Counted from the first letter of the stretch, positions 1-11,066 are shown. The stretch: DNA of 64,000 nt from Serripes groenlandicus (GCA_031761405.1 JASEVX010000087.1:124001-188000), one strand, 5' to 3'. Program-made: numbers and translations. The notes: generated from the sequence alone by a model not told the origin.

Positions 1-67
1 TATGCAGAAGCTTATATATTCAACTATTTATTTTTGTTGCGTTATTCATAAGCCCTGCAAATTTGTA

Positions 68-302
68 TTACCTCTTTCCTATATATACATATCGACGAAT
101 ATATTATGCATCTGCAGCAGACGACTTTAGAAAACATTGTGGCAAACGTTGAAATTGCCCATAACGAGAATTGTATACGTGTTGCCCCAATGTTTTTAAA
201 ATTAATAGCAAATATATTTTCAACTATTAAGATTTTCCATTTTTGGCTATATACTTTCAAAGTCGTCTGCTGCAGATTTTGATACATGTGGAAAGTGTTG
301 AA
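68..302. mobile_element. T1 MITE, copy 1
   Basis: Non-coding foldback element of the most abundant family here. One arm carries CTGCAGCAGACGACTTT near 110-130 and the other carries the reverse complement AAGTCGTCTGCTGCAGA near 258-276. Better-kept copies elsewhere show ends TTAA-CCCTTTCCC and TTAA target duplications; both ends here have drifted. Inside lies a second, smaller inverted repeat built on 'acattgtggcaaa'. There is no ORF. TTAA target plus CCCTTT ends is the pattern of piggyBac-mobilised MITEs (family knowledge), so a piggyBac-type transposase is the inferred mover; no transposase is in the window. Confidence 0.75.
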
Positions 303-680
303 ACATTTTAAAAAAATCCACTTATCGAGAATAAAGTGTTTATTTAGTTTTACTTCCTTCAGATGTACCGAAAGGCAAGCTTGCAGAAAGAGACATCCGA
401 ATGGTAAAAGTCGATAGAAACTTGCTCGTCTGCCTGTTCAAAACGGTAGATACGTATTACTGTATGTCGATATATATCGACAATCGTACGCTAGAGACCT
501 TTTAACCTTTCATTAAATCCTGAAAAAGCAGACTAATTGCCTTGCTAAAACCCCGATAGTGCCTTTAAATATTGTGTTAATAGTGTTTAATTGAACGCAC
601 CGGTTCAATCCTTAGCCAACTACGAGTAAAAGTGACTTCAAACAGCATTTATGTATATCCGTATTGTACGACTGTGAAGT
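303..680. other. unannotated AT-rich stretch
   Basis: I see no repeat, RNA gene or credible coding frame in this interval between two T1 copies. Confidence 0.5.
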
Positions 681-900
681 CTAACCATTTATAACACGCA
701 TAGGCATCTTAACGCATCTGCAGTTGATAATCTTTGAAAACATTGTGGCAAAAGTAGAACTTTTTTATAATGTACAATGTCCTATTTTGTCACATTATTT
801 TCAACTGTATTCAATAAAATGTTATGCTTTAATTGATAGAGGTTTTACATTTTAACAAGGCGTTTTTAAAGTAGATGTGTTGAATGTAGGAAAGAGTTAA
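681..900. mobile_element. T1 MITE, diverged copy
   Basis: Retains 'acgcatctgcag' near 710, 'tttgaaaacattgtggcaaaag' type sequence near 733-755 (split here by variation) and the terminal 'ggaaagagttaa' at the right end. The right arm has lost most of the CTGCTGC motif. It is an older copy than most. Confidence 0.6.
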
Positions 901-1020
901 TCCGCATTTTTGAACAAAGTAGATTAAGATAAGACCAACCATCCGTACAGTCTAATCTTGGTTTATAGTGTTCGCTACTCGTATATCCGTATGTAGCAAA
1001 CACGACTCTATACATGCATA

Positions 1021-1168
1021 TTGATTGATTGATTGTTTGGTGTTTAACGCCGCTTACAACATTTGTTCAGCAATATCACAGCGTTTCTTGGGTAAGTTAC
1101 AAGTATGACTGGTCCATTCAGTCGTAATGCTAACCCCGCAACCCTGAGCGACAGGGAGGGCAACGTAA
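1021..1168 (-). mobile_element. SINE-A, 3' part
   Basis: Begins with the (ATTG)n tail complement followed by 'gtgtttaacgccgc', the reverse complement of the shared SINE tail, then the SINE-A body up to the 'gcaaccctgagcg' box. The tRNA-like head is missing, as expected for a 5'-truncated retroposed copy. Minus-strand orientation. Confidence 0.75.
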
Positions 1169-1265
1169 CATGCATGTAACAAAATGATAAAAAAAAACCA
1201 GCCGTTTAATGAACTCAGCGGTACGAGTATAAGGAGTGTTGCCTCTCGTTTGACTTAATAGTCCA

Positions 1266-1450
1266 TATTTATTTGTTTGATTGGGGATTTACGCCACTTT
1301 CAAAATTATTTCAGTTACATCTCTGTGACAGTTCGCTTATTCATGCTCCCTGGGTAAACAAACCAGTATTAGACGAGAAAAAGTGCCTTGCCTACGGGTA
1401 TTTCACAAAGACCGCTGCGACTACGGATCGAATCCGGAACGTCCAGTTCA
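1266..1450 (-). mobile_element. SINE-C copy
   Basis: Reverse-oriented copy of the family seen forward at 12520 and 24505. In order on the + strand: tail complement, 'gttcgcttattcatgctccctgggtaaa'-type body, 'accagtattagac' and 'gtgccttgcc', then a decayed tRNA-like head near 1425-1450 with a B-box-like 'gatcgaatccgga'. The reading frames across it are incidental. Confidence 0.65.
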
Positions 1451-1771
1451 TTCATTATTGACGATGTGCAGATAAGAATTAATGAATCGAGTCTAGCGAC
1501 TTTGGGGGTCTTAATGCATCTGCGTACAGCGAAGAATCAGACGAGCCATATACTTCCGCACAATCTCATCAGGGCCTTTACTGTTCGACTTCATGTAATG
1601 TACTCAATGATGAATCTTTTTGACGAGAAGCTAGAACTGTATCCCCATTTGTTTTACGTAAATGTACTCTTATAGAACCTTGCTACGGAGTGTCCATTAT
1701 AGTCAATTTCGCCAGACGTTACTCAAATGTAAATTGGTAGATACGTACTTCTAATATATAAACTATATTTG

Positions 1772-1965
1772 TGGAAGACAGTGGTGCAGAGCCTCTCGCA
1801 CAAAAGGTTCCGGGTTCGAGTCCCGTGATGAGCGGGTTCTGATGTTGGGATTTTCCCAAACAAACGGCGAGAGTACTGGTTAAATATCCAGAAAGTAGAC
1901 ATCGAGGGTGATTAATATAAGCTGAAAGCTTGTTGCGCAATCGATGTAAAATAAATAAGATAAAA
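1772..1965 (+). mobile_element. SINE-D copy
   Basis: tRNA-like head with a good B box (GGTTCGAGTCCC near 1810), then a body matching 41647-41830: 'gatgagcgg', 'cgagagtactggttaa', 'gacatcgag.gtgattaata', 'aagcttgt'. Unlike SINE-A/B/C/E it lacks the GGCGTTAAAC tail and ends in an A-rich stretch. Confidence 0.65.
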
Positions 1966-1983
1966 CTTAAACTTAATACATAT

Positions 1984-2163
1984 CAACTCTTTGACTGCCG
2001 AATTTCACAAAGTCGACTCTTCCATGTTGAAATTTGGACGGCATCATTTTTCGTCCAATAGGAAATTTTATAAAATGTAATGTCTATGTGGCACACAATG
2101 TTTCACCTAAAACTGCATTGTAGTCAAAAGCCTTTAATCACATTTGGCAGCGAAATGGTTAAG
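1984..2163. mobile_element. T2 MITE, copy 1
   Basis: Starts 'aactctttgactgccgaa' and ends 'ggcagcgaaatggttaa', so the ends are inverted. Subterminal 'caaagtcgactcttccatg' matches other T2 copies. The central palindrome that gives intact copies a strong hairpin is largely lost, leaving 'gtttcacctaaaactgcattg'. Inferred to be TTAA-targeted like the copies at 7169 and 43193. Confidence 0.7.
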
Positions 2164-2389
2164 CTTTTAGATGGTGCGCAATAAAAATATGTCATCGTGC
2201 TGTAAGCAATTTTGCCAGAATGGTTTCATGATGAATTAACAAACTTTGAATAAAAAGTAGTTTCAAGTAGATGCATTTCTTTTTTCTGATCCCGTGAGCA
2301 AAATAAGTAATAACTCAATTCAATTAACCAAATACTTTGAATTGGAATATGTAATTTCCCTTCTTGGTCCTCATAATTATGGGGTTAGC

Positions 2390-3130
2390 ACTACGACTGC
2401 CTGACTGGCTGGTGTCAGGATTAATGTGCCAGTACTATTCGTAATTTACCCAGGTTACGCCGTGCTATAACGGAAAGCAAATGTTGAAAGCGAAGTAAAA
2501 CACAAAATAAACAAAATGTATTAAATTAAAATGGAATTGAATGGCATCATCAATTGTTTTCCCATTGTGATACCTACATGTAGATATGGAACTAGTCTGT
2601 ACATAAAACAACCACATACTGTCCGTTCCCGATCTTTTTCTGTTTTGATAAACGGACCATTAGTACTATTGGTAAATTACCCAGGTTATGCCGCGCTATA
2701 ACTGAAAAATGTTGAAGGTGGCGTAAAACACCAAACAAACAAACACAATATATTCAATCGAAATGGAATTGAATCGCATCGTTAATTTTAGTCTAATCAA
2801 TTGTCTTTCCATTTTGATACCTTGATACGGAACTGGTCTATACAGAGAACAGGAATATACTGTCCGTTCCCAACCCTTTGTTCATTTGATTAATGGACAA
2901 GTTCTATGGTAAATTACCCAGGTTATACCGCGCTATAACGGAACAACAGTGAAAGTGGCGTAAACAAATGAAAGCGGCGTAAAACACATAAAAAACAAAC
3001 ACAGTGTATTCATTTGAATCGCATAGTTTTTTATTTCTTGTCTTTCCATTTTAATACCTAGATTTGGATGGAACTAGTCTGTCAAGAGAACAAAAATACT
3101 GTCCGTTCCCGACTATTTTCTTTATTTGAA
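2390..3130 (+). repeat. three-unit ~235-bp satellite built on a SINE-A tail
   Basis: Three head-to-tail units. Each has the SINE-A 3' body ('ggtaaattacccaggtta', '..gcgctataac', 'gaaagcggcgtaaaacac') followed by about 130 bp of shared non-SINE sequence ending 'atactgtccgttccc' near 2635, 2872 and 3105. Unit 1 keeps more SINE body ('actggctggtgtcagg') than the others. This reads as a SINE plus flank amplified together, not three separate insertions, because the non-SINE part repeats too. A very diverged piece of the flank ('tttcaatacctagatctg') may lie near 4225. Confidence 0.8.
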
Positions 3131-3424
3131 ATGTGATCTTGTCCAAAGATCGCGGCAGACCTAACCCCATTAGCCAAGTTATACTCCCGGGAAACGTAAA
3201 TATATTTATTTCAGAAAGGCCCAAATGACGTGTCTATCATTATCTGGCATATTTATAGATCGTTTTAGTGGGGATCCTAATGAAAATACAACGGACATAA
3301 AAATAAACCTTTCAGGAAAAAAGAACCAATACGGTTTTTTTTGCTTCGCGGAAATTACGAAATGTCATGAAAGCGGACAATAATGTAATCTTTTTTAAGA
3401 CGCTGCACCGAGGAAACGGAACTC

Positions 3425-3615
3425 CTTAACCCCTTTCCCACATACAACAAATCTGCAGCAGACGACTTTGAGAACATACCAGCAATACAATTTTGAAACT
3501 CCCTTTACAATGAAAGTGCAAAAAATGAATACAGTTGAAGACATGGTGACAAAAGGAGAAATTGAAAGTTTTTTAAAAGGCCGTCTGCTGTAGAGGCGTC
3601 ATAAAGTGTTTATAT
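3425..3615. mobile_element. T1 MITE, right end truncated
   Basis: Opens with TTAACCCCTTTCCCACATAC and CTGCAGCAGACGACTTT. The opposite arm has 'ggccgtctgctgtagaggcgtc' and stops at 'agtgtttata', before the terminal GGGTTAA. The inner hairpin is degenerate. Confidence 0.8.
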
Positions 3616-3624
3616 GATTCAGAG

Positions 3625-3790
3625 CTCTAGATAAGAGGGGTTTTGTACGTTCTAAAATCCTTATTTGACCCTCTAACCCTATGTTGTGGGTACTCAAAAT
3701 AATCGTCTCAGTGAGACGATTCTTTTGAGTACCCACAACATAGGGTTTGCTTTAATAATAAGAGAGAAATTTCGAGGAAAAGAGCTGAAT
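3625..3790. mobile_element. P MITE with long palindrome
   Basis: The centre is an almost perfect palindrome: ACCCTATGTTGTGGGTACTC near 3677-3696 is mirrored by GAGTACCCACAACATAGGGT near 3728-3747, with 'tcgtctcagtgagacga' at the axis. Flanks 'ctctagataag.ggg' and 'gttctaaaatcctta' match, in reverse, the copies at 33115-33290 and 33352-33550. A transcript would form a stem of about 35 bp. Confidence 0.8.
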
Positions 3791-4388
3791 AATTGCTATT
3801 ATTTTAGTTGAGTTTTTAGAAATGCTGTTAGCTACCTTTATCTCATTGACAATAACTCTTTGCTTTAGAGAATCAACAAGCGATCTTTTAAACATGCACT
3901 TAGACAATTATGAAGGGATTTGCTTTTAAAATTTATATTTTTTGATTAACTCAGATTTAATAGTCCCTACTACAAATGAGAAAACATCGTCGATGTATAA
4001 ACGGTTCAAATACAATAAAGCAGATATGCACTCTTGTAAAAAAATCATTTGGAGGAACAGATGATTTCAACGGATGAAGTTCCAACTGATCGATATTAGA
4101 CGCATGAGAATTATATTGTTACAAGGCCTAGTAAAAAACAACTCACAAAACAAAACGTAATTGAACATATTGCACTTTAAACAATAATATTATATCCATT
4201 GTTATTTTATTTTTAGTCTTTACATTTCAATACCTAGATCTGTACCGAGATCAAGAAAACAAACCGAAGGACTGGTGACGTTTCACCAAATCGTCGAATT
4301 AGATGGCTCTAAAGCAAAAGGCATTTAGATTAGTTTGGAAAAAGGAAGTAGAAAAAAAACAAGTGTTTTTTCTTTAAATAAACACTTT

Positions 4389-4412
4389 TATATATATATA
4401 TATATATATATG
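4389..4412. repeat. (TA)n microsatellite
   Basis: An uninterrupted TA run of about 12 units ending in 'tgtg'. The surrounding 3800-4700 is otherwise plain AT-rich DNA with no recognisable feature. Confidence 0.9.
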
Positions 4413-4702
4413 TGTTTTTCATTTTTAAAGGCCACATGTTATGCATTCATTGCTTAAAATGCGTTCATGCTTTTGAAAACCGATACAGTTCAGTATACTC
4501 TAAACTAACACTTTAACAGGTCAGTAATGTTTTTTTTATTTTTTTTATTTCTGTAACGGTCTCACAAACGACACTTCGCTGATAGTTATAAATGATACAG
4601 TCTGGGACAGAACGTTTAGGGATCGCATCTAATGCATTTTAGTTGATACAATCCTCGCAAATGTTTTTATTCTTTACCCTTCTACATTCGAGTTCAAATA
4701 AT

Positions 4703-4932
4703 GCCGTTCCGCGAGAAAACCAACATTATGGTCTCTGCGTAAAGTATCGACCCGGATCAGACTAAGCATGCCGCGCAGGCTTACCCGGATTGACAATTTT
4801 AACCTCCTGTGGATTTCTTATCTTCCTGCGACGGAATGTGTCGGCCCGGATTAGTCTGCGCGGACTGCGCAGGCTTATCTAGGTCGATATATTACACAGA
4901 TGCCATACTGTTGGTTTTCTCACAGGACGGCT
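4703..4932. mobile_element. G MITE, copy 1
   Basis: GC-rich element with inverted ends: 'gccgttccgcgagaaaacc' at left and 'ggttttctcacaggacggctca' at right. Inside are two related blocks in opposite halves, 'ccggatcagactaagcatgccgcgcagg' type and 'cggattagtctgcgcggactgcgcagg' type. There is no ORF worth reporting. Other copies are at 27310, 30874 and 61087. Class II non-autonomous element by structure; superfamily not assigned. Confidence 0.8.
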
Positions 4933-5108
4933 CATATCTCATTCTTATCTGAATTATATATACTCACTATGTAAATATCATCGTTTCTTTACAGTGACGA
5001 ATAGGCGCATGGAACCGGGTGTGTTTTCATTATACCATTCTGTTATATGTATGTTTTGGTATACATATTTCACTATAACATTATGTTTACTTAGTTACTT
5101 AAGCGGCC

Positions 5109-5652
5109 ATTTCACCAAGGATTCTTTTGGTCCCGATAGTACGCGATCCTTTTTTTGGTCGATCGGCCGCATTTTTGCGAAAATAGTCGGGAACCTGCGA
5201 GCACTGTCGAGCACTACCCTATAATTTCGGGAGAAGATCTGAGGGTCGGCTACCGAAAAAGTGATCGACTACTGTTTTTAATCATGTAGAAAAGCAGTAG
5301 CCGACCAAAAACCGTCGGCCCGTCGTCGTCTTGGTCGTCCGAGGGTCCCCTGAAGGTCCCCTTGTCTCGCCCGCCCTCTGGAGCTTTCGAATAGCCTCTG
5401 CGAGAAGCGGGTCTCTACCGGGCCTTTGTCGTGTACCTGCGCGTACTTTCGCATACTTGCGCCCCGGAAACGTGTCGATCGCGCGAGGAATGTCCGTGAT
5501 TCGTCCCCCCGCCATGACCCATTGGTCGGGACTCAATCGGGTCAAAAAAGGGGACGATTCAGGACGACAATCGGGCCGATCAAAGCAATTGATTCATCGG
5601 GGACAATCTGGTCCAGATCGGGCCGATTGGAAAAAACAATCCTTGGTGAAAT
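5109..5652. mobile_element. GC-rich island bounded by short inverted repeats
   Basis: TTCACCAAGGATT at 5111-5123 is mirrored exactly by AATCCTTGGTGAA at 5638-5650, and the match extends outward by two bases (AT...AT). The interior is far more GC- and CpG-rich than its surroundings. It holds a second inverted pair, 'gtcggctac' near 5246 and 'gtagccgac' near 5295. Several overlapping frames are open on both strands, the usual effect of high GC; none resembles a known family. Best guess is a non-autonomous DNA transposon of unknown superfamily. I could not read a clear target duplication. Confidence 0.45.
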
Positions 5653-6000
5653 TAACTTGCATAGCACACTTGGGAGAATCAGAAACAAATGAGCCGTTGA
5701 TAGCAATTGTGAGTCTTAATGAATATGCACACAGTGAAGAATATGGTGAGCCTGCGCATCCCCTCTGTCTGACCATAGTCTTCACTTTCAACATATATAT
5801 ATATGTATGCGATATAAATGTAAACAGCAATGCATATTCTGACAAAAAGTTTGAAGCATAGCATCGCTAGGTGCCGGCCAACTTTAAATGACGTGAAAGC
5901 CGAGTGTCATTAAAACTCCAAAATCGCTTGGTTGTGTGCAAGAGTAGACACGGTAGTCTCTGGCGTAATGAATAGTGGGATTTATTTTTCACTATTAGCC

Positions 6001-6465
6001 GTTTACGGGTATCTAAGGTGAGAACACATATTAGGAAGTAAGCATAGTCCACACAATAGGAAGAATCATTATGAATTTAACATAAAATGCTTGTTTTGTG
6101 CAAGTTGCCCTTTTCCAACAATGTTTCCGTTAAATCCGTTTATTGGCATATCGTCACAGTTAGTCAGTATCAGGTGCACTGGAAGTACACAAGTAGTACA
6201 GAGTTATGCATGATAACATGTATTTTATTAATAAGACGTTTACGGGTATTTTAGGTGAGACAATATTTGAGAAAGTACATATATGCATAGCCCACGCACA
6301 AGGAAAAATCATTCTGAAATTAGTATAAAATGTTTGTTCTGTGCATGTTTCCCTTTTCCAACAATGTTTCCGTTAAATCCGTTTATTGGCACATCGTCAA
6401 AGCTAGTCAGTATCAGGGACACAGTAGTGAAGACGCTGTTATACTACAGACTAGAAGTAATTACA
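6001..6465 (+). repeat. two-unit tandem duplication, 237-bp period
   Basis: 'gtttacgggtat' recurs at 6001 and 6238. The shared 'cccttttccaacaatgtttccgtt' type block (read here in parts) and 'aaatccgtttattggca' follow in both. Divergence between the two is moderate. No coding evidence. Confidence 0.8.
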
Positions 6466-6559
6466 GAGTAGAAGACTGTAAAGCGAATGCCATTAGTTAT
6501 AAATCGGAAGAGCAATTAAGACTGTCCGTAACGTTGTCAACCTCGCATTATGTCGTTTG

Positions 6560-6952
6560 TTGCTAAATGGCCTTACATGTTATACCTTGACGTGCGTTAG
6601 CTTGACCTGTATGTTGCTAAATGGCCTTACATGTTGTACCTTGACGTGCGTTAGCTTGACCTGTATGTTGCTAAATGGCCCTACATGTTGTACCTTGACG
6701 TGCGTTAGCTTGACCTGTATGTTGCTAAATGGCCTTACATGTTGTACCTTGACGTGCGTTAGCTTGACCTTTATGTTGCTAAATGGCCTTACATGTTGTA
6801 CCTTGACGTGCGTTAGCTTAACCTTCATGTTGCTAAATGGCCTTACATGTTGTACCTTGACGTGCGTTAGCTTGACCTTCATGTTGCTAAATGGCCTTAC
6901 ATGTTGTACCTTGACGTGCGTTAGCTTGACCTTCATGTTGCTAAATTTAAAT
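6560..6952 (+). repeat. 54-bp minisatellite, seven units
   Basis: 'ttgctaaatggcc' starts every 54 bp at 6560, 6614, 6668, 6722, 6776, 6830 and 6884, with a broken eighth start at 6938. Units differ by a few substitutions and have no indels. Because 54 is divisible by 3 and the unit has no stop in one frame on each strand, both strands stay open for about 140 codons. This is a property of the period and not evidence of a protein. Confidence 0.95.
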
Positions 6953-7168
6953 ACCAAACGTTTCACGGGTTTATGGAGGTAGACCAAAGAATGTCATCTA
7001 TGTTATTAGTTCTGTGAACTGGTTTATACTTTGTTTTTGTTATTAAGTCTGGTTTGTGCCCATCCTGGAACGTGATTATAATTGATGCTTTCGGATTACT
7101 GTATAAGTGTACGTACTTAAATATTTGACACTAATTGATGTAGAACGAAATGGGTTTTTACGGTGATT

Positions 7169-7373
7169 TTAACTCTTTCAATACCGAATTTTAAAAAGTC
7201 GATTCTTCAACGTTGAGAATTGGACCACTCAACTTTTACCTCAACAGAAAATAGGTAAAGACAATTGTCCAAGCGGCAAACAATGCAGGTGAAGCAGCTC
7301 GTTACAAGCTGTTTCACCTGAATTTGCGTTGTTTGGAAAAGCATTTAATTGTATTTTGTAGCGAAAGAGTTAA
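7169..7373. mobile_element. T2 MITE, well preserved
   Basis: Ends are TTAACTCTTTC and GAAAGAGTTAA, perfect inverses, with TTAA on both sides. The centre holds 'gcaggtgaagcagctcgtta' and 'gagctgtttcacctg', the arms of the family's palindromic core. It is 205 bp in all. Together with 43193-43402 this copy defines T2 as a TTAA-bounded element. Confidence 0.88.
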
Positions 7374-7639
7374 CAACGCTTCATTTTTCTGCAAATGTCG
7401 ATAAATGATAGTTGCCTCTTCAGTTGTAGTGATATCCTACAACCATGATCACCAATGTGTTAAATCACTTATTCGATGTTTTGTGTATTGTGTATGACCC
7501 CATAGGAGCTTGCACTCATTTCTGACAATGCAGCCTGCATTACAACTACGAACCGGTCACAGTGCCATGTGGACGATTTACAATAGTGATCTGTCAAACC
7601 TTGAAATGATTATTCATAGCTCGTATCATTTCGAAGAAA

Positions 7640-7930
7640 CAAGAGTCGGGCTATAGTGTTCCTTTGGCGGCGTCATCGTCGTCGTCATCGTCGTCATCGT
7701 CTACGTCGTCGTCTACGTCGTCGTCTACGTCGTCGTCACGAAACTTTAACGATATCTTATAACTCAAACAGAGTTCAATATTTTCAAACGAAACTTGGTA
7801 CACATGTTTCCTAGGTACGAAACACATGTCTATACCAAGTCACATAACTCTCACATCACATATGTCCCTGTTTGGACTTAGAAACACAGACGAGCGTTGG
7901 CGTTCACTCTGCGGCGCTCTTGTTTGAACA
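7640..7930 (+). repeat. dispersed repeat with (GTC)n core
   Basis: Opens 'gtcgggctatagtg', runs through an interrupted CGTCGT/CATCGTC microsatellite near 7672-7738, then 'aactttaacgat', 'gaaacttggtacacatgttt' and 'ggacttagaaacacagacgagcg', and closes 'gcggcgctcttgttt'. The same order of motifs occurs at 43640-44140 and, shortened, at 26060-26345. It is therefore a dispersed family with an internal length-variable GTC tract. Function unknown. Confidence 0.7.
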
Positions 7931-8148
7931 TGGACTTGTCCAGCTTATCATTAAGTTCTTTAGTCAGTCAAATAGGTCTAGCAAATCCAAGACAAAAAAA
8001 TGCAGTTGAGGAGCCAACAATCAATGTCCTAGTAAGACGACGCCTACACTAGTGGCATCACTTACACACAATTGGTTTCAGCAGTCAATGGGTTAAAAAC
8101 ATGTTTTTCAACTTATATAGAGGGTTTTGCCTTATACTGTAACGACCG

Positions 8149-8410
8149 CCTCGGTGGTCTAGTCGTAGAGCGTTCGCCTCTGTGCAGTATATCGTGTGTT
8201 CGATCCCCGGCCGGGTAATACCAAAGACTTTTAAAATTGTAATAATGTGTGCCCTCCTTGGCGCTTAGGCTTTCGTGGTATGTATTACGGCTGACTGGCC
8301 GGTGTCGGGATAAATGGACCAATATCACTGGTAACTTATCTAGTGAATGCCGTGATATAACTGAACAAATGTTGAAAACGGCGTAAAACACAAAACAATC
8401 AATCAATCAT
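8149..8410 (+). mobile_element. SINE-A, full length
   Basis: Head 'gaccgcctcggtggtctagtcgtagagcg' has a pol III A-box-like 'tggtctagtcg' and a B box 'tgttcgatccccgg' near 8190. The body has 'taccaaagacttt', 'gccctccttggcgct', 'ctgactggccggtgtc' and 'ggaccaatatcactggtaactta'. The tail is 'gaaaacggcgtaaaac' followed by (AATC)n. It is about 260 bp. Retroposition in trans by a LINE is the known mechanism for such elements. The tRNA head is too decayed to name its parent. Confidence 0.88.
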
Positions 8411-8824
8411 TATACTGCGATGAAATCTGAACTACTTTGTGTATATGTGCCTTTCAATTATAATTCTATAATGTTATAAGTCGCACGACCATTTCTTTTT
8501 TGTTAACAGTAATTTCAAATGTTATCTCTTTTCAAACCACCATAAATCTGATACTCAGAACAATAAAAAATACAAGTATATATTGGAATTGATTATTTGG
8601 ACCGTACCACACGTCGAAGACCAACCTTACGAAATTGAAAAATCAACGAATATCCAGATCAGGCTTCACATCCTAACACTCTAATTTGGATGTTTCCTAT
8701 TTCTCTATTTAGTCATACAAGCATCATTAACTCTTCTAGCGACGAATTCCCTAACGTAGACCATTCCAAGTAAGAAATTAGACGACTTTATTTTTTTCAT
8801 TTAATAATGGTTTTGGAATAGGTT
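8411..8824. other. unannotated AT-rich stretch
   Basis: No repeat or gene recognised between SINE-A and the duplicated T2 block. Confidence 0.5.
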
Positions 8825-8830
8825 GTTGAC

Positions 8831-9205
8831 TAAAAGGCAAACAATGCTGATTTCAGATGAGACGGCTCGTTAGGAGCTGAATATATTGTTTGCAAAAATC
8901 TTAATATTGCCATTGGCGCTAAAAGAATTTAAAAAATTTGCGAACAACACTAAATACAATATAAAGAGAGCAAGCAATTCGATATCAGTTCCCTTTGATT
9001 TGAAAACCTTCTAAGATCTAAAAGACAAACAATGCTGATTTCAGTTGAGACGGCTCGTTGCGAGCTGAATCACCTGAATGTATTGTTTGCAAAAACCTCA
9101 ATATTGCCATTGGCGCTAAAAGATTTGAAAAATGTGCGAACAACACTAAATACAATATAAAGAGCAAGCAATTCGATTTTAGTTCCCTTTCATTTGAAAA
9201 CCTAA
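8831..9205. repeat. tandem duplication of a T2-containing block, 188-bp period
   Basis: 'caaacaatgctgatttcag' occurs at 8838 and 9026, each followed by 'gagacggctcgtt', 'tattgtttgcaaaaa', 'aatattgccattggcgctaaaag' type text, 'gcgaacaacactaaatac' and 'gagcaagcaattcgat'. The first part is the T2 core; the last ~80 bp is flank. Flank and element repeat together, so this was a segmental duplication and not two insertions. The palindromic core is intact only in the second unit. Confidence 0.85.
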
Positions 9206-9568
9206 GATCAGGTTCGTGTGACGCGTTTAATGTCTCCATCTAGAAACTCAACTACCATTACTCCATACAGTCGTAAAAACTATTCGTTACACGTCGTTGT
9301 TACGACCGTGTTTATAAAACAAATGACAAACTTAATCCGATTGTCATGTTCGCGAGAATCTGTTTTATATCCTGAAACATTCCCTAGTCACTCAAATAAG
9401 CTTTTATAAATTCTTAACAATACATTCCCAGCTAACATCACTTGAGTCACGACATATGAAAACCCATCCAAAATATTTTTGAACTACTTGCAACTATTAT
9501 TGATTTACATACTTTATTTTCGGTGTCATGCTATAACAGACCTTCATGTACTTTAATACTGGACCACC

Positions 9569-9815
9569 TCGGAGGTGTAGTGGTAGAGCGTCGACATCGG
9601 TGCGGGAGGTCGCGGGCTCGATCCGGGACATACCAAACACTTTAAAACTTGTAGTAATGTCTGCCCTCCTTGGCCTGCAGGCTTGTGCGGTTAACAATAC
9701 GATTGACTGACTATTATCAGGATAAATGGACCAATAGTACTTGTAACTTACTCAGGAAATACCGATATATAACCGAAAATTGTTGAAAGCGGCGTATAGC
9801 ACAACCCAATCAATC
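9569..9815 (+). mobile_element. SINE-A, full length
   Basis: Head 'accacctcggaggtgtagtggtagagcg' with A box 'tggtagagcg' context and B box 'gggctcgatccggg'. The body keeps 'gccctccttggcc' and 'gataaatggaccaatagtac'. The tail is 'gttgaaagcggcgtatagc' with a short (CAAT) end. Confidence 0.87.
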
Positions 9816-9819
9816 TAGC

Positions 9820-10138
9820 AGTCAACTTACATAATGCTTGAACGAAAAAGTGACTTACCTGCACATGCTTATCTAATTCGTTACTGTTTCCAGATTATGG
9901 AATTTCGATCTTTGCGTGACGAAGCTAATAAGATAAAAAAAAGATACCTTACATGTAACTAAGTAACCACATCTACATCTAGTAATACACGCATTGAACT
10001 TTAATTGATTAATGGCTACAGCAAAATATTATTGCATGCACGTATGTCATATTCTTGTTATTTCGGCGTTTATCAAAATCGAAGGCTATTTGTTTCCTAA
10101 GCCGTGATTCATTTAGTTAAACTATTGGCGTTCGATAT
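9820..10138. other. unannotated AT-rich stretch
   Basis: Nothing recognised in this interval. Confidence 0.5.
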
Positions 10139-10338
10139 TGAACTCTTTCGGCATCAATTGCATTATTTAGGTTATATTGCAAACAATACGGAATCAGGTG
10201 AGGCACTTCGTAACGAGCTGTTTCACCTGAAATAAGCATCGTTTGACTTTTAGTTATTAAAATATGTCAAAATTGAAACGCCCGATTTTGATCTTGATAG
10301 AGCCTACCTTAAACAATTGGGCGCTAAAAAAGTTCAAA
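10139..10338. mobile_element. T2 MITE
   Basis: Left end 'gaactctttcggcatcaattg', right end 'gggcgctaaaaaagttc'. The core reads 'caggtgaggcacttcgtaac' and 'gagctgtttcacctg', a good palindrome with one slip. Terminal TTAA is eroded. Confidence 0.75.
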
Positions 10339-10592
10339 CAAAACTTTGGCCATGAGTCCTTAGATTAAGACAAATCCTGGTTTGTTTCATATGGGCCTGG
10401 GCACGCTATTTAAAAAATAAAAAATGTTTACTCTATTATATATAATAGATTTTCATTTTGTTTATGAGCGTACCAGATGACCCTATGGTTTGTTTATCAC
10501 TTAAGTCTTTAAACCACTCTATGATATTTTGTTGTTGATTCTTTTTCTGTGCATTATTACATGTAGACTCATGTCATCAGTTCATAAAAACC

Positions 10593-10821
10593 TTAACCCT
10601 TTTCCACATAGAGACACTTACTGACGCCTCTCCAGCAAACATATTTCGAAAACATTGTAGCAAAAAGCAGAAATTTATCATAATAACAAGTATTTCTTTT
10701 GCCATACTGTTTTTAAATTTTTTCAATATTCTTACTTTTATTTATAAAGAATTTCCCTATGTTTGACTTATTGTTTTAAAGATGTTTACTGCGGATTTGT
10801 TGCATGTGGTAAAGGGTTTAA
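10593..10821. mobile_element. T1 MITE
   Basis: Left end TTAACCCTTTTCCACATAG, then 'cttactgacgcctctccagc' and 'gaaaacattgtagcaaaaag'. Right end 'gcggatttgttgcatgtggt' then 'aaagggttta'. Both kinds of T1 end ('gacgcctctgcag' type and 'gatttgttgtatgtgg' type) are visible here, showing the element is not a simple mirror image. Confidence 0.8.
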
Positions 10822-11066
10822 ATGGTCAGGAAAATGTGTAGTTTATGAGGAGGTCATTAAATATGAGTTTCTATGAGCGATGTATAATCCAGAACTATCG
10901 GACACCTCCTGTAATTTTGTCTGATTCATATAATATGTAAACGCTGATAATTACGACAAGGTCACATTTAGCAGTTCATGATCTTAACTTGAGTTCGATA
11001 CAAACGATCAATATATCACTCGTTTAACAACCGTTTCGTTACAAAGAAATGCAGTCAGGTTTTCAT

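Noticed and set aside
5331..5861. 176-codon frame in a GC-rich island
   Set aside because: Overlaps other open frames on both strands, runs past the inverted border into AT-rich DNA, and shows no family motif.
6557..6987. Repeat protein of 18-residue units on either strand
   Set aside because: 54-bp minisatellite; equally open on both strands, no start context and no wider conservation visible.
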